A DNA stretch of 8,278 nt from DASXMX01 sp036794395 (GTDB taxonomy: Bacteria; Planctomycetota; Phycisphaerae; Tepidisphaerales; Tepidisphaeraceae), in the NCBI GenBank assembly GCA_036794395.1, contig DAIRGS010000310.1:1-8278 (forward strand), in the 5' to 3' direction. Below the pieces are notes generated by a model, which was not told the DNA's origin, searched no databases, and was given only the letters and a program-made list of their open reading frames with translations. Positions 1 through 8,276 of this stretch are shown piece by piece. The position numbers and the translations under genes are program-made. Numbering within the stretch: the first letter of the stretch is position 1; every line of letters begins with the position of its first letter.

Positions 1-49
1 CACTGGAAGTCATTGGTCTAAACATGACTGCGCCTCTTCTCTACTCGAC

Positions 50-144
50 GCTAAATCTCTTGCATTGCCTTTCTCTGTGATTTCCTCTGTGTCCTCTGTG
101 GTTAATTCTTTCTTATCTTCCTTCGTGTCTTCGTGCCTTCGTGT
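50..144 (-). repeat. Composite tandem repeat, left copy
   Basis: Read on the minus strand, this begins 13 bases past the stop codon of the fusion gene. It has three modules. The first is three perfect 8-base units of the form NCACGAAG (121-144). The second is a set of 9-base NCACAGAGR-like units preceded by TTAA (93-101, 84-92 and a degenerate unit at 72-80). The third is a short shared tail at 50-72. The same modules occur in the same order at the right end of the window (8123-8224) in inverted orientation; the 23-base tail matches at 20 of 23 positions. No open reading frame or RNA family explains it. Elements of this composition are, from memory, scattered between genes in many PVC genomes. 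The first 49 bases of the window show nothing I can name. Confidence 0.8.
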
Positions 145-157
145 TTAATCTTCGAAC

Positions 158-2209
158 TCAATACCCAACCGACCTCACATACTTAATGCTCGCCGGGATC
201 TGATCCAGTGAGTGGCTCGATTCATCCTCGATGTAATAATGCTTGATGCCGATCGCCTGCGCCTGCTTGAGAATGGCTGGCAGATCGAGCTGTCCGGTGC
301 CCATGGCAACGTCGTTTTCGACGTTTTCCTGCCCCGTGGTCTTCGGAACCTGAACGCTCTTTCGCATGTCCTTCAGATGCATCTGGAGGAATCGGTCGGG
401 GTACTTTTGCATCAGCTTCACCGGGTCCGCGCCTCCGTGATATGCCCAGAAAATATCCAGCTCGAAGTTGGCGTATTGTGGATCGGCTTCCCTGGCAATC
501 AGATCAAACACGGTGCCGTCCCCGGATTTGGTGAACTCATATCCGTGGGCGTGATAGGTGAAGTGCAGCCCCGCTTCCTTACACTTGCGGCCCCATTCAT
601 TGAATTTGGCCGCCGCCACGTGGGCATTTTCCTCGGTGAAACGGCCCACGTGCGGGATCCACGGCAGTGTGATGTACTCGGCGCCAATCGTCTTGGCGTC
701 CTTGATGATCCCGTCGATGTTGTTCGAAAAATCGATCCACTGAAAATGTGCCCCGCTCGCATGCAGCCCGGCTTTGTCCAACTCCTGGCGAAACTTCTCC
801 GCCGTCAGGCCATAAAAATCCGCCGCCTCAACGTCGGTTATCCCCATGTCATGAATCTTCTTCATCGTGCCCGGCACATCCTTGGGGAACTGCACGCGCA
901 GGCTGTAAAGCTGCAATCCAACATCAATCTTCTTCGGCTCATCCGCCATCACCATCAACTTCTGCACGCTGGCCGTCGTCTTGCGATTCTGTAGCCACAC
1001 ATCCACACGCGGCGTCTGCCAGTTGTAAGGCTTGTCCAGAATATCCATCCGTCCGTCGCCATTCAGATCGGCTACGCGCGCCTCGTGGAATCCGATTCCC
1101 CTGGCGAATTCGGTTTTGCGGAATCCGCCCTTGCCATCGCCGAAGAAAATCCACGCCGTCGCGTTGGGGTTATCCGGGTCGGATCGCTTCTCGGTCCATT
1201 TGGCCATCTCCGCCGCGAAGATGTCCAGGTTTCCGTCGCCGTCGATGTCGGCGATCTGAAGGCTATGCCCATGAATCACATCCCGACCCGCCAGATCGTG
1301 CCCAACCCAGTCCGCGCTGTTCGATGGATCGCCCTTGCACTCATACCACTTGAGCGGCCCAACTCCATCTCCCGAATTGATCACGATCTGCGGAAACTTC
1401 GAGCCCTTGATCAACTGCCCCGCGGCAATCCGGCCGCCAAAACCGGCGATCTTCGTGGGCTTGAATTGATCGTGGCCCATGTATTTGAACCAGTAATTCC
1501 CCGCCAGCAGATCGGGATGTCCATCCCCGTCCACGTCAATCGCCGCCACGCCCTCGGCGTATTTCCCCGGGCCTTCGCCCGCCTTGCCCGAAAATACTTC
1601 CTTGCAGTCCCATTGCTCGGCCTCGCGCGGATGGGCCGGAATTTCGGCGATGAGCAGCTTCCTGACCCCATGGTTCCAAAACGCCAGTTGCGGCTTGCCC
1701 AGCCCCTTAAAGTCGGCAAACACCTGATCGTGATGCTGATGCCCGCCGCCTTTTTTAATGATGTGGCGTTTCCAGGGCACGTTCGAATCGTATTTGCCGG
1801 CCGGGTTCTCCCACCACCACACCTCGTCGCCCTGGTAATCCGCACCAAAAACCAGGTCGGGATACCCGTCGCCATCAATGTCATACATCGCCCCGCCCGC
1901 CTCCACTGTCAGGTAGCTTGGGTCGATCACATACCGGTCCCAGCTTTTGCCCGATGGGCGATACCACACCAGCGCCGGAGCCGTCTTGCGAAAGCTCAGC
2001 ACAAACCCATTGACGCCCGACTTATCAAGATCACCCACTAGCGCGCCAGTCTGTTCAGTCGATGGCCCCGGCAGCGGCAGATCGCCGGTCGCGGTTGAAA
2101 GATGGCTCCAGTGCAATCCCGCGCGGTCTTCAATCGCTCCACCCTTCGATTGCGCCAAACCCCCGAAGGCAAACACCAGAAAGGCCAACACCGCAACAAG
2201 ACGTGTCAT
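158..2209 (-). CDS. Secreted FG-GAP/VCBS repeat protein fused to a xylose-isomerase-like TIM barrel
   Basis: The 683-residue product starts with a Sec signal peptide (about 1-19: a basic residue, a hydrophobic run, then GGLA). Residues about 30-410 form an FG-GAP/VCBS beta-propeller with four clear calcium-type loops: DIDGDGYPD (110-118), DVDGDGHPD (225-233), DIDGDGNLD (321-329) and DLNGDGRMD (381-389), plus weaker repeats. A linker at about 408-427 leads into a sugar-phosphate isomerase/epimerase TIM barrel (about 428-683) of the AP-endonuclease-2/xylose isomerase-like clan. Likely metal and acid-base residues are visible: Glu461, His553/His555/Glu558 (YHAHGYE), Glu583/Asp585 (ELDIFW), His611/Asp614 (MHLKD) and Glu661. 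The barrel probably isomerises or epimerises a sugar outside the cytoplasm; the substrate is unknown. The ATG at 2209 is preferred over the in-frame TTG one codon earlier because GGAGG lies six bases before the ATG but only three before the TTG. The frame is intact across the join. Confidence 0.93.
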   Translation of the reverse strand: MTRLVAVLAFLVFAFGGLAQSKGGAIEDRAGLHWSHLSTATGDLPLPGPSTEQTGALVGDLDKSGVNGFVLSFRKTAPALVWYRPSGKSWDRYVIDPSYLTVEAGGAMYDIDGDGYPDLVFGADYQGDEVWWWENPAGKYDSNVPWKRHIIKKGGGHQHHDQVFADFKGLGKPQLAFWNHGVRKLLIAEIPAHPREAEQWDCKEVFSGKAGEGPGKYAEGVAAIDVDGDGHPDLLAGNYWFKYMGHDQFKPTKIAGFGGRIAAGQLIKGSKFPQIVINSGDGVGPLKWYECKGDPSNSADWVGHDLAGRDVIHGHSLQIADIDGDGNLDIFAAEMAKWTEKRSDPDNPNATAWIFFGDGKGGFRKTEFARGIGFHEARVADLNGDGRMDILDKPYNWQTPRVDVWLQNRKTTASVQKLMVMADEPKKIDVGLQLYSLRVQFPKDVPGTMKKIHDMGITDVEAADFYGLTAEKFRQELDKAGLHASGAHFQWIDFSNNIDGIIKDAKTIGAEYITLPWIPHVGRFTEENAHVAAAKFNEWGRKCKEAGLHFTYHAHGYEFTKSGDGTVFDLIAREADPQYANFELDIFWAYHGGADPVKLMQKYPDRFLQMHLKDMRKSVQVPKTTGQENVENDVAMGTGQLDLPAILKQAQAIGIKHYYIEDESSHSLDQIPASIKYVRSVGY

Positions 2210-2215
2210 CAAAAT

Positions 2216-2220
2216 CCTCC
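2216..2220 (-). promoter_or_regulatory. Shine-Dalgarno site of the fusion gene
   Basis: GGAGG on the minus strand lies six bases before the ATG at 2209 and three before the possible TTG at 2212. The spacing favours the ATG. Upstream, 2221-2304 shows no convincing pair of promoter hexamers; an isolated TATAGA near 2277-2282 is the only -10-like sequence I see. Confidence 0.75.
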
Positions 2221-2304
2221 TGCCAGGGAATGTAACCCGCGAATGATACCGTCGCCCACCCCGACGATGCCACCGACTCTATATGACCGTGCATGATCAA
2301 GTGC

Positions 2305-2358
2305 TTGTGGTGCGGGTCTCCAGACCTGCGCGTGCAGGCTTGGAAGCCTGCACCACAA
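2305..2358. repeat. Cloverleaf-like palindromic intergenic repeat
   Basis: The element folds into three stems. The outer stem pairs TTGTGGT (2305-2311) with ACCACAA (2352-2358), and GC at 2312-2313 could extend it against 2350-2351. The first inner hairpin pairs 2312-2319 with 2322-2329 with one mismatch (GCGGGTCT against AGACCTGC). The second pairs GCAGGCTT (2334-2341) perfectly with AAGCCTGC (2344-2351). Both inner loops are two bases and a four-base linker separates them. It lies between the terminator of the lipoprotein gene and the start of the fusion gene. Its six-frame translation (GAGFQACTRRSGDP on the minus strand) resembles spurious peptides I recall from annotated repeat-rich planctomycete genomes, which suggests a dispersed repeat. 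Confidence 0.7.
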
Positions 2359-2373
2359 TGGCGTGTCCCCACC

Positions 2374-2413
2374 AATAAAAAAGCGACGCCGGCCAAACCT
2401 TGACCGGCGTCGC
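2374..2413 (-). terminator. Rho-independent terminator of the lipoprotein gene
   Basis: On the minus strand a 12-pair GC-rich stem (2402-2413 with 2383-2394, one G-U wobble at 2393/2403) closes a seven-base loop and is followed at once by six T residues (2382-2377) and then ATTGG. It starts 26 bases past the stop of the lipoprotein gene and should isolate that gene from the fusion gene downstream. It is the only textbook intrinsic terminator in the window. Confidence 0.9.
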
Positions 2414-2439
2414 ACACTTATCAGATTGAATAAACGTGT

Positions 2440-2883
2440 TTATTGCAGCGTAACCGTCTTTAACGTGTCGCTAACGCCCTTGCCATGGAAATATCCGGTC
2501 ACATCTCCATTTGAGCCGGCCCACACATATTTCATATCACGGGTGACAAATGCACCCATATCCCGCGCCTCGCCCCCGGCAAACGCGATCAGGTGAAATC
2601 CACCTTGGGCATCATATTTATGCGCCTCGTCGGCCGCCCAGCGGAATCCGATCTTCTGCCCTTGCGCCACATGAACGCTCCAGACCGGCTCGACGTGCGT
2701 ATCGTTGTTTTCCGAGAATCCGGTAGCCCGATACAGGCTGTACTCGCCGGTGCTCGGAGCCACGCCAACAAGCTGATCCTGCGTGCCGGGGGCAACGGCG
2801 TGTACGCCGCCCGATCCTCCGCATCCGCCCAAAAGTGCCAATCCGAGTGTAGCGACCGCGATTTGTAAATATCCGTATTTCAT
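2440..2883 (-). CDS. Small putative lipoprotein of unknown function
   Basis: This 147-residue protein has a type II signal peptide: a hydrophobic stretch from about residue 6 to 18 ending in the lipobox LGGC with Cys21 as the lipidated residue. Gly residues follow (GGSGG), so there is no inner-membrane retention signal at +2, and outer-membrane anchoring is plausible. The mature part (about 125 residues) looks beta-rich, with three Trp (68, 82, 121), one Cys only, and many Gly and aromatic residues, as in a small ligand-binding or sandwich domain. I recognise no family. Initiation at the ATG is supported by GAGGA eight bases upstream. The gene has its own sigma-70-like promoter and its own strong terminator, so it forms a one-gene transcription unit between two larger genes on the same strand. 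It is likely a real gene because signal, ribosome site, promoter and terminator all agree. Confidence 0.85.
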   Translation of the reverse strand: MKYGYLQIAVATLGLALLGGCGGSGGVHAVAPGTQDQLVGVAPSTGEYSLYRATGFSENNDTHVEPVWSVHVAQGQKIGFRWAADEAHKYDAQGGFHLIAFAGGEARDMGAFVTRDMKYVWAGSNGDVTGYFHGKGVSDTLKTVTLQ

Positions 2884-2910
2884 TTATGCGTTCCTCTGCA
2901 GTTTCACGGC

Positions 2911-2938
2911 CGCGCCCACCATGGTGCACCGGGGCGCG
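2911..2938. promoter_or_regulatory. Dyad over the predicted transcription start of the lipoprotein gene
   Basis: CGCGCCC (2911-2917) pairs with GGGCGCG (2932-2938) around a 14-base loop that itself contains the palindromes ACCATGGT and GGTGCACC. It lies immediately downstream of the predicted -10 hexamer, covering the expected start of transcription and most of the leader. It could be an operator or a 5' mRNA hairpin; the sequence alone does not decide. Confidence 0.4.
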
Positions 2939-2939
2939 G

Positions 2940-2967
2940 ATTCTACCGCCGGGATACATCGGGTCAA
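2940..2967 (-). promoter_or_regulatory. Sigma-70-like promoter of the lipoprotein gene
   Basis: On the minus strand TTGACC (2967-2962) is followed after 16 bases by TAGAAT (2945-2940); each hexamer matches the consensus at five of six positions. Transcription would start near 2933, giving a leader of about 50 bases that ends in the GAGGA ribosome site. The rest of the 2884-3114 gap shows no gene. Confidence 0.6.
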
Positions 2968-3114
2968 AACCCTCAGTCGCTGTAACAAACCTCCGAAATG
3001 TGCCCTTTAGCTGAATTCCTCGAAAACCGTTGCATGAAATTGACCGCGACAATTCGGCTTTTTGGTGAACAATAGGATCGGCGCCAGGCAGTAGATCAGA
3101 TCTTTAAAAGCCGA

Positions 3115-4534
3115 TCAGACGATCTGATGAATGACTTTCCCCTCAACAAAGGTCAGCCGTTCGTTGCGGCCGAGATGGGGGTAGGTGAGCTGGTTCTGGT
3201 CTAATCCGAGTTGATGAAGAATTGTCGTGTGGATGTCGCGGATGTGGTAGGGGCTTTCGATGGCGCGGAGGCCGAGGGCATCGGTGGCGCCGACGGCCTG
3301 GCCACCTTTGATGCCGCCGCCGGCCATCCACATGGAGAAGCCTTGGTTGTGGTGGTCGCGCCCCTTGCCGGACTCGGCTTCAGGGGAGCGGCCGAATTCA
3401 CCGCCCCACAGGACCAGGGTTGAATCGAGTAACCCGCGGCGTTCCAGATCCGCCAGGAGGCCGGCGACCGGTTTATCGGTTTCGGCGGATTTGCGGAGGT
3501 GGTTTTCTTCGATGTCGTCGTGGGCATCCCACTGCAATTTGCCGGGGCCGCCTCCGGAGACCACGCAGGTGAACCGCACGCCGGACTCGATGAGCTTGCG
3601 GGCCATGAGGCACCGGCGGCCATAGTCGTGGGTCGGCTCGGTGCCGATTCCATACAGGTCGAGCGTTTCCTGCGGCTCTTTTGATAGATCGAAAAGCTTG
3701 GGCGATTCGCTTTGCATCTTGAAGGCCAGGTCATAGGCATTCATGCGGGCGCTGAATTCTTCATCGAGCGGATCGGGGGAGGCCTGATTGAGCTCTCGAA
3801 TCAGATCCAGCGTTTTGCGACGCTGGGCGGGGCTGACGTCCGAGGGATTTTGCAGATTCAGGACTGGGTGATCGCCGGGGCGAAAAACCGTGGGTTGGTA
3901 CGCGGCAGGCAGAAAGCCATTGGCGAAGATCGGCTGACCCCCTTCAAGCCCGCCGTGTGGATCGGGCATGACGACGTAGCCCGGCAGAGAATCGCTGTCG
4001 GAGCCCAGGCCGTATGTCACCCATGAGCCCATGCTTGGAAAGCCGGGGACAATCCGACCGGTAAAGAGCTGGTACTGAGCCGCGGAGTGCACGACGACAT
4101 CGGCATAGCAAGAGCGGATCACGGCGAGCTTGTCGGCGTGTTGGGCGGTGTGGGGGAACAGATCGGAAATATCCAGGCCCGATTGCCCGTGCTTTTTGAA
4201 TGTGCGCTTGGTGCCGAGCAGGCGGGCCGTGCTCTTGATGAACTGGTATTTGGTTTCGCCAAATTCCTTGGGGCGCTTTTGGCCATGAAGCTGGTTGAGC
4301 AGGGGCTTGGGGTCGAAGGTTTCGATGTGCGATGGGCCGCCGGCCATGAACAGGAAGATGACGGATTTGGCTTTCGGAGCGAAGTGGGATGAGCGTGATG
4401 AAAGCGCGCCGAAGCTGCTGGCGCGGGCCTGCTGCTGGTGAAGCAATGAGGCCAGTGCGATGGAGCCAAAGCCGCACAGGCCATCGCGAATAAACTCGCG
4501 GCGGTTGCGGGTGGGCCGGCTGTGCGCGGGGTGA

Positions 4535-4545
<11 letters not shown>
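3115..4545 (-). CDS. DUF1501 family protein, Tat-exported
   Basis: The 476-residue product belongs to the DUF1501 family (related to the alkaline phosphatase/sulfatase fold) and has a length normal for it. The N-terminus carries a twin-arginine signal: NRREFIR (14-20), a hydrophobic stretch at about 22-35 and a likely cleavage after ARA (40-42). The conserved core begins with SVIFLFMAGGPSHIETFDPK (61-80), where His73 and Asp78 are candidate metal ligands. Near the C-terminus are GGEFGRSP (381-388) and GRDHHNQGFSMWMAGGG (395-411), the other family hallmark. The enzymatic activity of the family is not established; phosphatase or sulfatase-like hydrolysis is an inference from the fold. The start codon lies inside the end of the upstream PSD1 gene (11-base overlap, 4535-4545) and no good Shine-Dalgarno precedes it, so translation is probably coupled. 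PSD1-DUF1501 pairs are a planctomycete signature, and the two products are thought to act together in the envelope. Confidence 0.95.
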
Positions 4546-6541
<1,996 letters not shown>

Positions 6542-6551
6542 GAACGCCTCA

Positions 6552-6569
6552 GATGCGCCGATCCGCATC
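6552..6569. promoter_or_regulatory. Short dyad in the leader of the PSD1 gene
   Basis: GATGCG (6552-6557) and CGCATC (6564-6569) form a perfect 6-base inverted repeat with a six-base loop. It sits between the -10-like TATATT and the ribosome site of the PSD1 gene, where it could act as an operator or a leader hairpin. Chance occurrence is possible. Confidence 0.3.
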
Positions 6570-6575
6570 AATATA
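6570..6575 (-). promoter_or_regulatory. Possible -10 element of the PSD1-DUF1501 operon
   Basis: TATATT on the minus strand matches TATAAT at five of six positions and would place the transcript start about 20 bases before the ATG at 6541. The hexamer 17 bases upstream (CAAACT) is a poor -35, so the call rests mainly on the -10 and its position. Confidence 0.35.
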
Positions 6576-6642
6576 CACTCAAACGCTCGGGAAGTTTGCC
6601 GGTGACGCGTGGGATACGTGACTGTTTCGGCGGCCCTCTTCT

Positions 6643-6668
6643 CCCTCCACCGGTACGCCGGGGGAGGG
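6643..6668. repeat. GC-rich hairpin in the divergent gap
   Basis: Positions 6643-6653 pair with 6658-6668 at 10 of 11 positions (one A/G mismatch at 6649/6662) around a four-base TACG loop. Adjacent CCCTC and GGGAG runs make the wider stretch 6634-6680 imperfectly symmetrical, as in REP-like CCCTC/GAGGG repeats common in GC-rich genomes. It lies about 100 bases before the PSD1 start and 165 before the PQQ-like gene. It is too far from any stop codon to be a terminator. Confidence 0.6.
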
Positions 6669-6679
6669 TAGGGAGGGGG
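6660..6679 (+). other. G-quadruplex motif
   Basis: The plus strand reads G5-A-G3-TA-G3-A-G5, four G-runs with loops of one, two and one bases. This fits the canonical G3+N1-7 pattern with very short loops. The first two runs (6660-6668) also form the 3' arm of the adjacent hairpin, so the two structures exclude each other. It is on the sense strand ahead of the PQQ-like gene and the template strand of any long PSD1 leader. Confidence 0.65.
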
Positions 6680-6751
6680 TTCGGTTGAGCGACTTTCGCA
6701 GCCCAGATCACTTGTGGGTAATGACAAGGGCATACCGGGAGAGGGGAAAAG

Positions 6752-6813
6752 GACGGCTGCCAGATCTCTAACATACGCTGACTCAGTTTACTTTCAGGTC
6801 GAAAACAGCCGTC
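6752..6813. repeat. Wide inverted repeat upstream of the PQQ-like gene
   Basis: GACGGCTG (6752-6759) and CAGCCGTC (6806-6813) are perfect 8-base inverted copies separated by 46 bases, the second ending 20 bases before the chosen start codon. They could be paired operator half-sites flanking the promoter, or the base of a large leader fold. I found no convincing -35/-10 pair between or near them. Confidence 0.35.
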
Positions 6814-6833
6814 ACAGGGTAAGATCGCGGGGA

Positions 6834-8090
6834 ATGCGAAATTCGATTTACACAAGGTGGGGGCCGGGGCTGATGCTTTTGATCGTTCTTTTGAGCGTAG
6901 TTAGCGCACCTGCAGAGGATTGGCCCCAGTTCCTCGGACCGAATCGAAACAACACCAGCACTGGCCAGGGATTGGTGGCGGCCTTCCCCGCAACCGGCCC
7001 GAAGATGATTTGGAAGAAGAACATTGGCCAGGGGTTCAGCGAGCCGGTGGCGGCGGGGGGTAAGCTGATCCTGTTTCAGCGCGTTGGAGATAAGGAGACT
7101 GTGGCGTGCATGGATGCATCAACCGGAACGCCAGTCTGGACGGCCGACTATCCCACCCGTTACAGCGACGATTTTGGATTCGATCCCGGCCCGCGCGCCA
7201 CGCCGACGATAACAGACGGCCGTGTGTACACCTTTGGCGCGGAGGGGATGCTCAGTTGCTGGCAACTGGCCGATGGGAAGAAACTGTGGCAGGTGGATAC
7301 GAAGAAGCAGTATTCGCAAGGCAAGGGATATTTCGGCATGGCGTGCTCGCCTTTGGTGGAAGGGCACGCGGTCATCATGAACATCGGCGGTAAAGGGGCC
7401 GGGATTGTCGGGTTTGATAAGGACAACGGTAAGGAACTGTGGCGGGCGACGGAGGATGAGGCCAGCTATTCCTCGCCGGTGGCGGCGGAGATCAATGGGA
7501 AGCGATATATCCTGGTCTTCACCCGCGCCGGGCTGGTCGCGCTGGAACCGGGTACGGGCAAAGTTGTATTTCAATTTCACTTTCGATCGCGGATGGACGC
7601 GTCGGTGAATGCCGCCACGCCGATCGTCGTCGGCGATGAGATTTTCATCTCGGCCAGTTACGGCACTGGCGCTGCCCTGCTGCGGTTCAACGAAGGGGGC
7701 CCGGTTAAGGTGTGGTCGGGGGATGAGAGCCTGTCGAATCACTATGCAACGAGTGTCTATCACGAGGGGTTCCTGTACGGCTTCGATGGCCGGCAGGAGG
7801 AAGGGCCGAACTTACGCTGTGTGGAGTGGAAAACCGGGAAGGTGCGCTGGTCGCAGGATAATTTCGGCGCGGGCACGATGATCCGCGCGGGCGCTCGGCT
7901 GCTGATCCTGACCGAAAAAGGTGAGCTGATACTGGCAAAGGCGACGCCGGAGAAGTTCGATGTTGTTTCGCGAGCGCAGGTGATCGGCTTCGAGACGCGC
8001 GCGTACGCGGCACTGGCGGATGGGTTGTATTTCGCGCGCGGTAAAGATCGAATTGTGTGCCTCGATTTGAGAGCGTCAGGAAATAAGTGA
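6834..8090 (+). CDS. Secreted PQQ-like (BamB-type) beta-propeller protein
   Basis: The 418-residue product has a signal peptide (about 1-27: RNSIYTR, a hydrophobic run, then SAPA) and a mature end beginning EDWPQFLGPNRN, a signature of planctomycete outer-membrane-biogenesis/PQQ-like proteins. The remainder is a propeller of repeated blades with the usual pattern of a hydrophobic strand, then a turn such as DASTGTPVW, LADGKKLWQV, DKDNGKELWR, EPGTGKVVF and EWKTGKVRW. About seven blades are expected. No enzymatic PQQ-dehydrogenase residues are evident, so a scaffold or binding role is more likely than alcohol dehydrogenase activity. The in-frame extension to 6714 encodes no signal and is rejected. 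The chosen ATG gives the complete signal peptide but has only a G-rich run directly before it and no well-spaced Shine-Dalgarno. The gene is divergent from the PSD1 operon. No intrinsic terminator follows; the composite repeat begins 33 bases past the stop. Confidence 0.93.
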   Translation: MRNSIYTRWGPGLMLLIVLLSVVSAPAEDWPQFLGPNRNNTSTGQGLVAAFPATGPKMIWKKNIGQGFSEPVAAGGKLILFQRVGDKETVACMDASTGTPVWTADYPTRYSDDFGFDPGPRATPTITDGRVYTFGAEGMLSCWQLADGKKLWQVDTKKQYSQGKGYFGMACSPLVEGHAVIMNIGGKGAGIVGFDKDNGKELWRATEDEASYSSPVAAEINGKRYILVFTRAGLVALEPGTGKVVFQFHFRSRMDASVNAATPIVVGDEIFISASYGTGAALLRFNEGGPVKVWSGDESLSNHYATSVYHEGFLYGFDGRQEEGPNLRCVEWKTGKVRWSQDNFGAGTMIRAGARLLILTEKGELILAKATPEKFDVVSRAQVIGFETRAYAALADGLYFARGKDRIVCLDLRASGNK

Positions 8091-8122
8091 ACCACGGAAG
8101 CAGTTCTCGGCAAACAGGGTTA

Positions 8123-8224
8123 CCACGAAGGCACGAAGACACGAAGAAAACAAAACAGAGGATTAACCACAGAGGCCACAGAGAACACAGAGGGCACAGA
8201 GAAAGCCAATACAAGAGCTTTAGC
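8123..8224 (+). repeat. Composite tandem repeat, right copy
   Basis: Three perfect 8-base NCACGAAG units (8123-8146) are followed by an A-rich spacer, TTAA, four 9-base NCACAGAGR units (8167-8202) and a 23-base tail (8202-8224). The order and sense match the left copy at 50-144 read on the minus strand, so the two form an inverted pair of about 100 bases around the five-gene block. A degenerate unit, ACCACGGAAG, directly follows the stop of the PQQ-like gene (8091-8100). Confidence 0.8.
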
Positions 8225-8276
8225 CGCAGATGGCGCAGATTTACGCAGATGATTCAGGTCTTTGTCTTTATCTGCG
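8225..8276 (+). repeat. CGCAGAT repeat module with an inverted copy
   Basis: CGCAGAT occurs at 8225-8231, 8234-8240 and 8244-8250, and its reverse complement ATCTGCG at 8270-8276. The last direct copy and the inverted copy could pair as a 7-base stem around a 19-base loop. This module abuts the right composite repeat and has no counterpart at the left end. It is cut by the end of the window and may continue. Confidence 0.7.

Noticed and set aside
121..144. CRISPR-like array
   Set aside because: The units are 8 bases and contiguous, with no spacers and no cas genes in the window.
212..994. Open frame of 260 codons on the plus strand
   Set aside because: It lies antisense within the fusion gene, has no domain or signal I recognise, and is explained by the codon bias of the real frame.
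1085..2041. Open frame of 318 codons on the plus strand
   Set aside because: It is antisense to the FG-GAP propeller region, whose repeated calcium motifs prove the minus-strand frame.
2130..2417. Open frame of 95 codons on the minus strand
   Set aside because: It runs through the palindromic repeat and the terminator stem; its peptide is typical of translated repeats.
3101..3128. Possible terminator at the end of the DUF1501 gene
   Set aside because: ATCAGA/TCTGAT forms only a 6-base AT-rich stem around the stop codon and is followed by just four T residues; too weak to call.
6542..6733. N-terminal extension of the PSD1 gene
   Set aside because: The extra 64 residues translate the G-rich repeat region and would bury the signal peptide; the ATG at 6541 has a ribosome site and begins at the signal peptide.
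6714..6833. N-terminal extension of the PQQ-like gene
   Set aside because: The added 40 residues are polar and would place the signal peptide internally.
7705..8214. Open frame of 169 codons on the minus strand starting in the right repeat
   Set aside because: Its N-terminal part is a translation of the composite tandem repeat and the rest is antisense to the PQQ-like gene; it is a frequent kind of false gene call.
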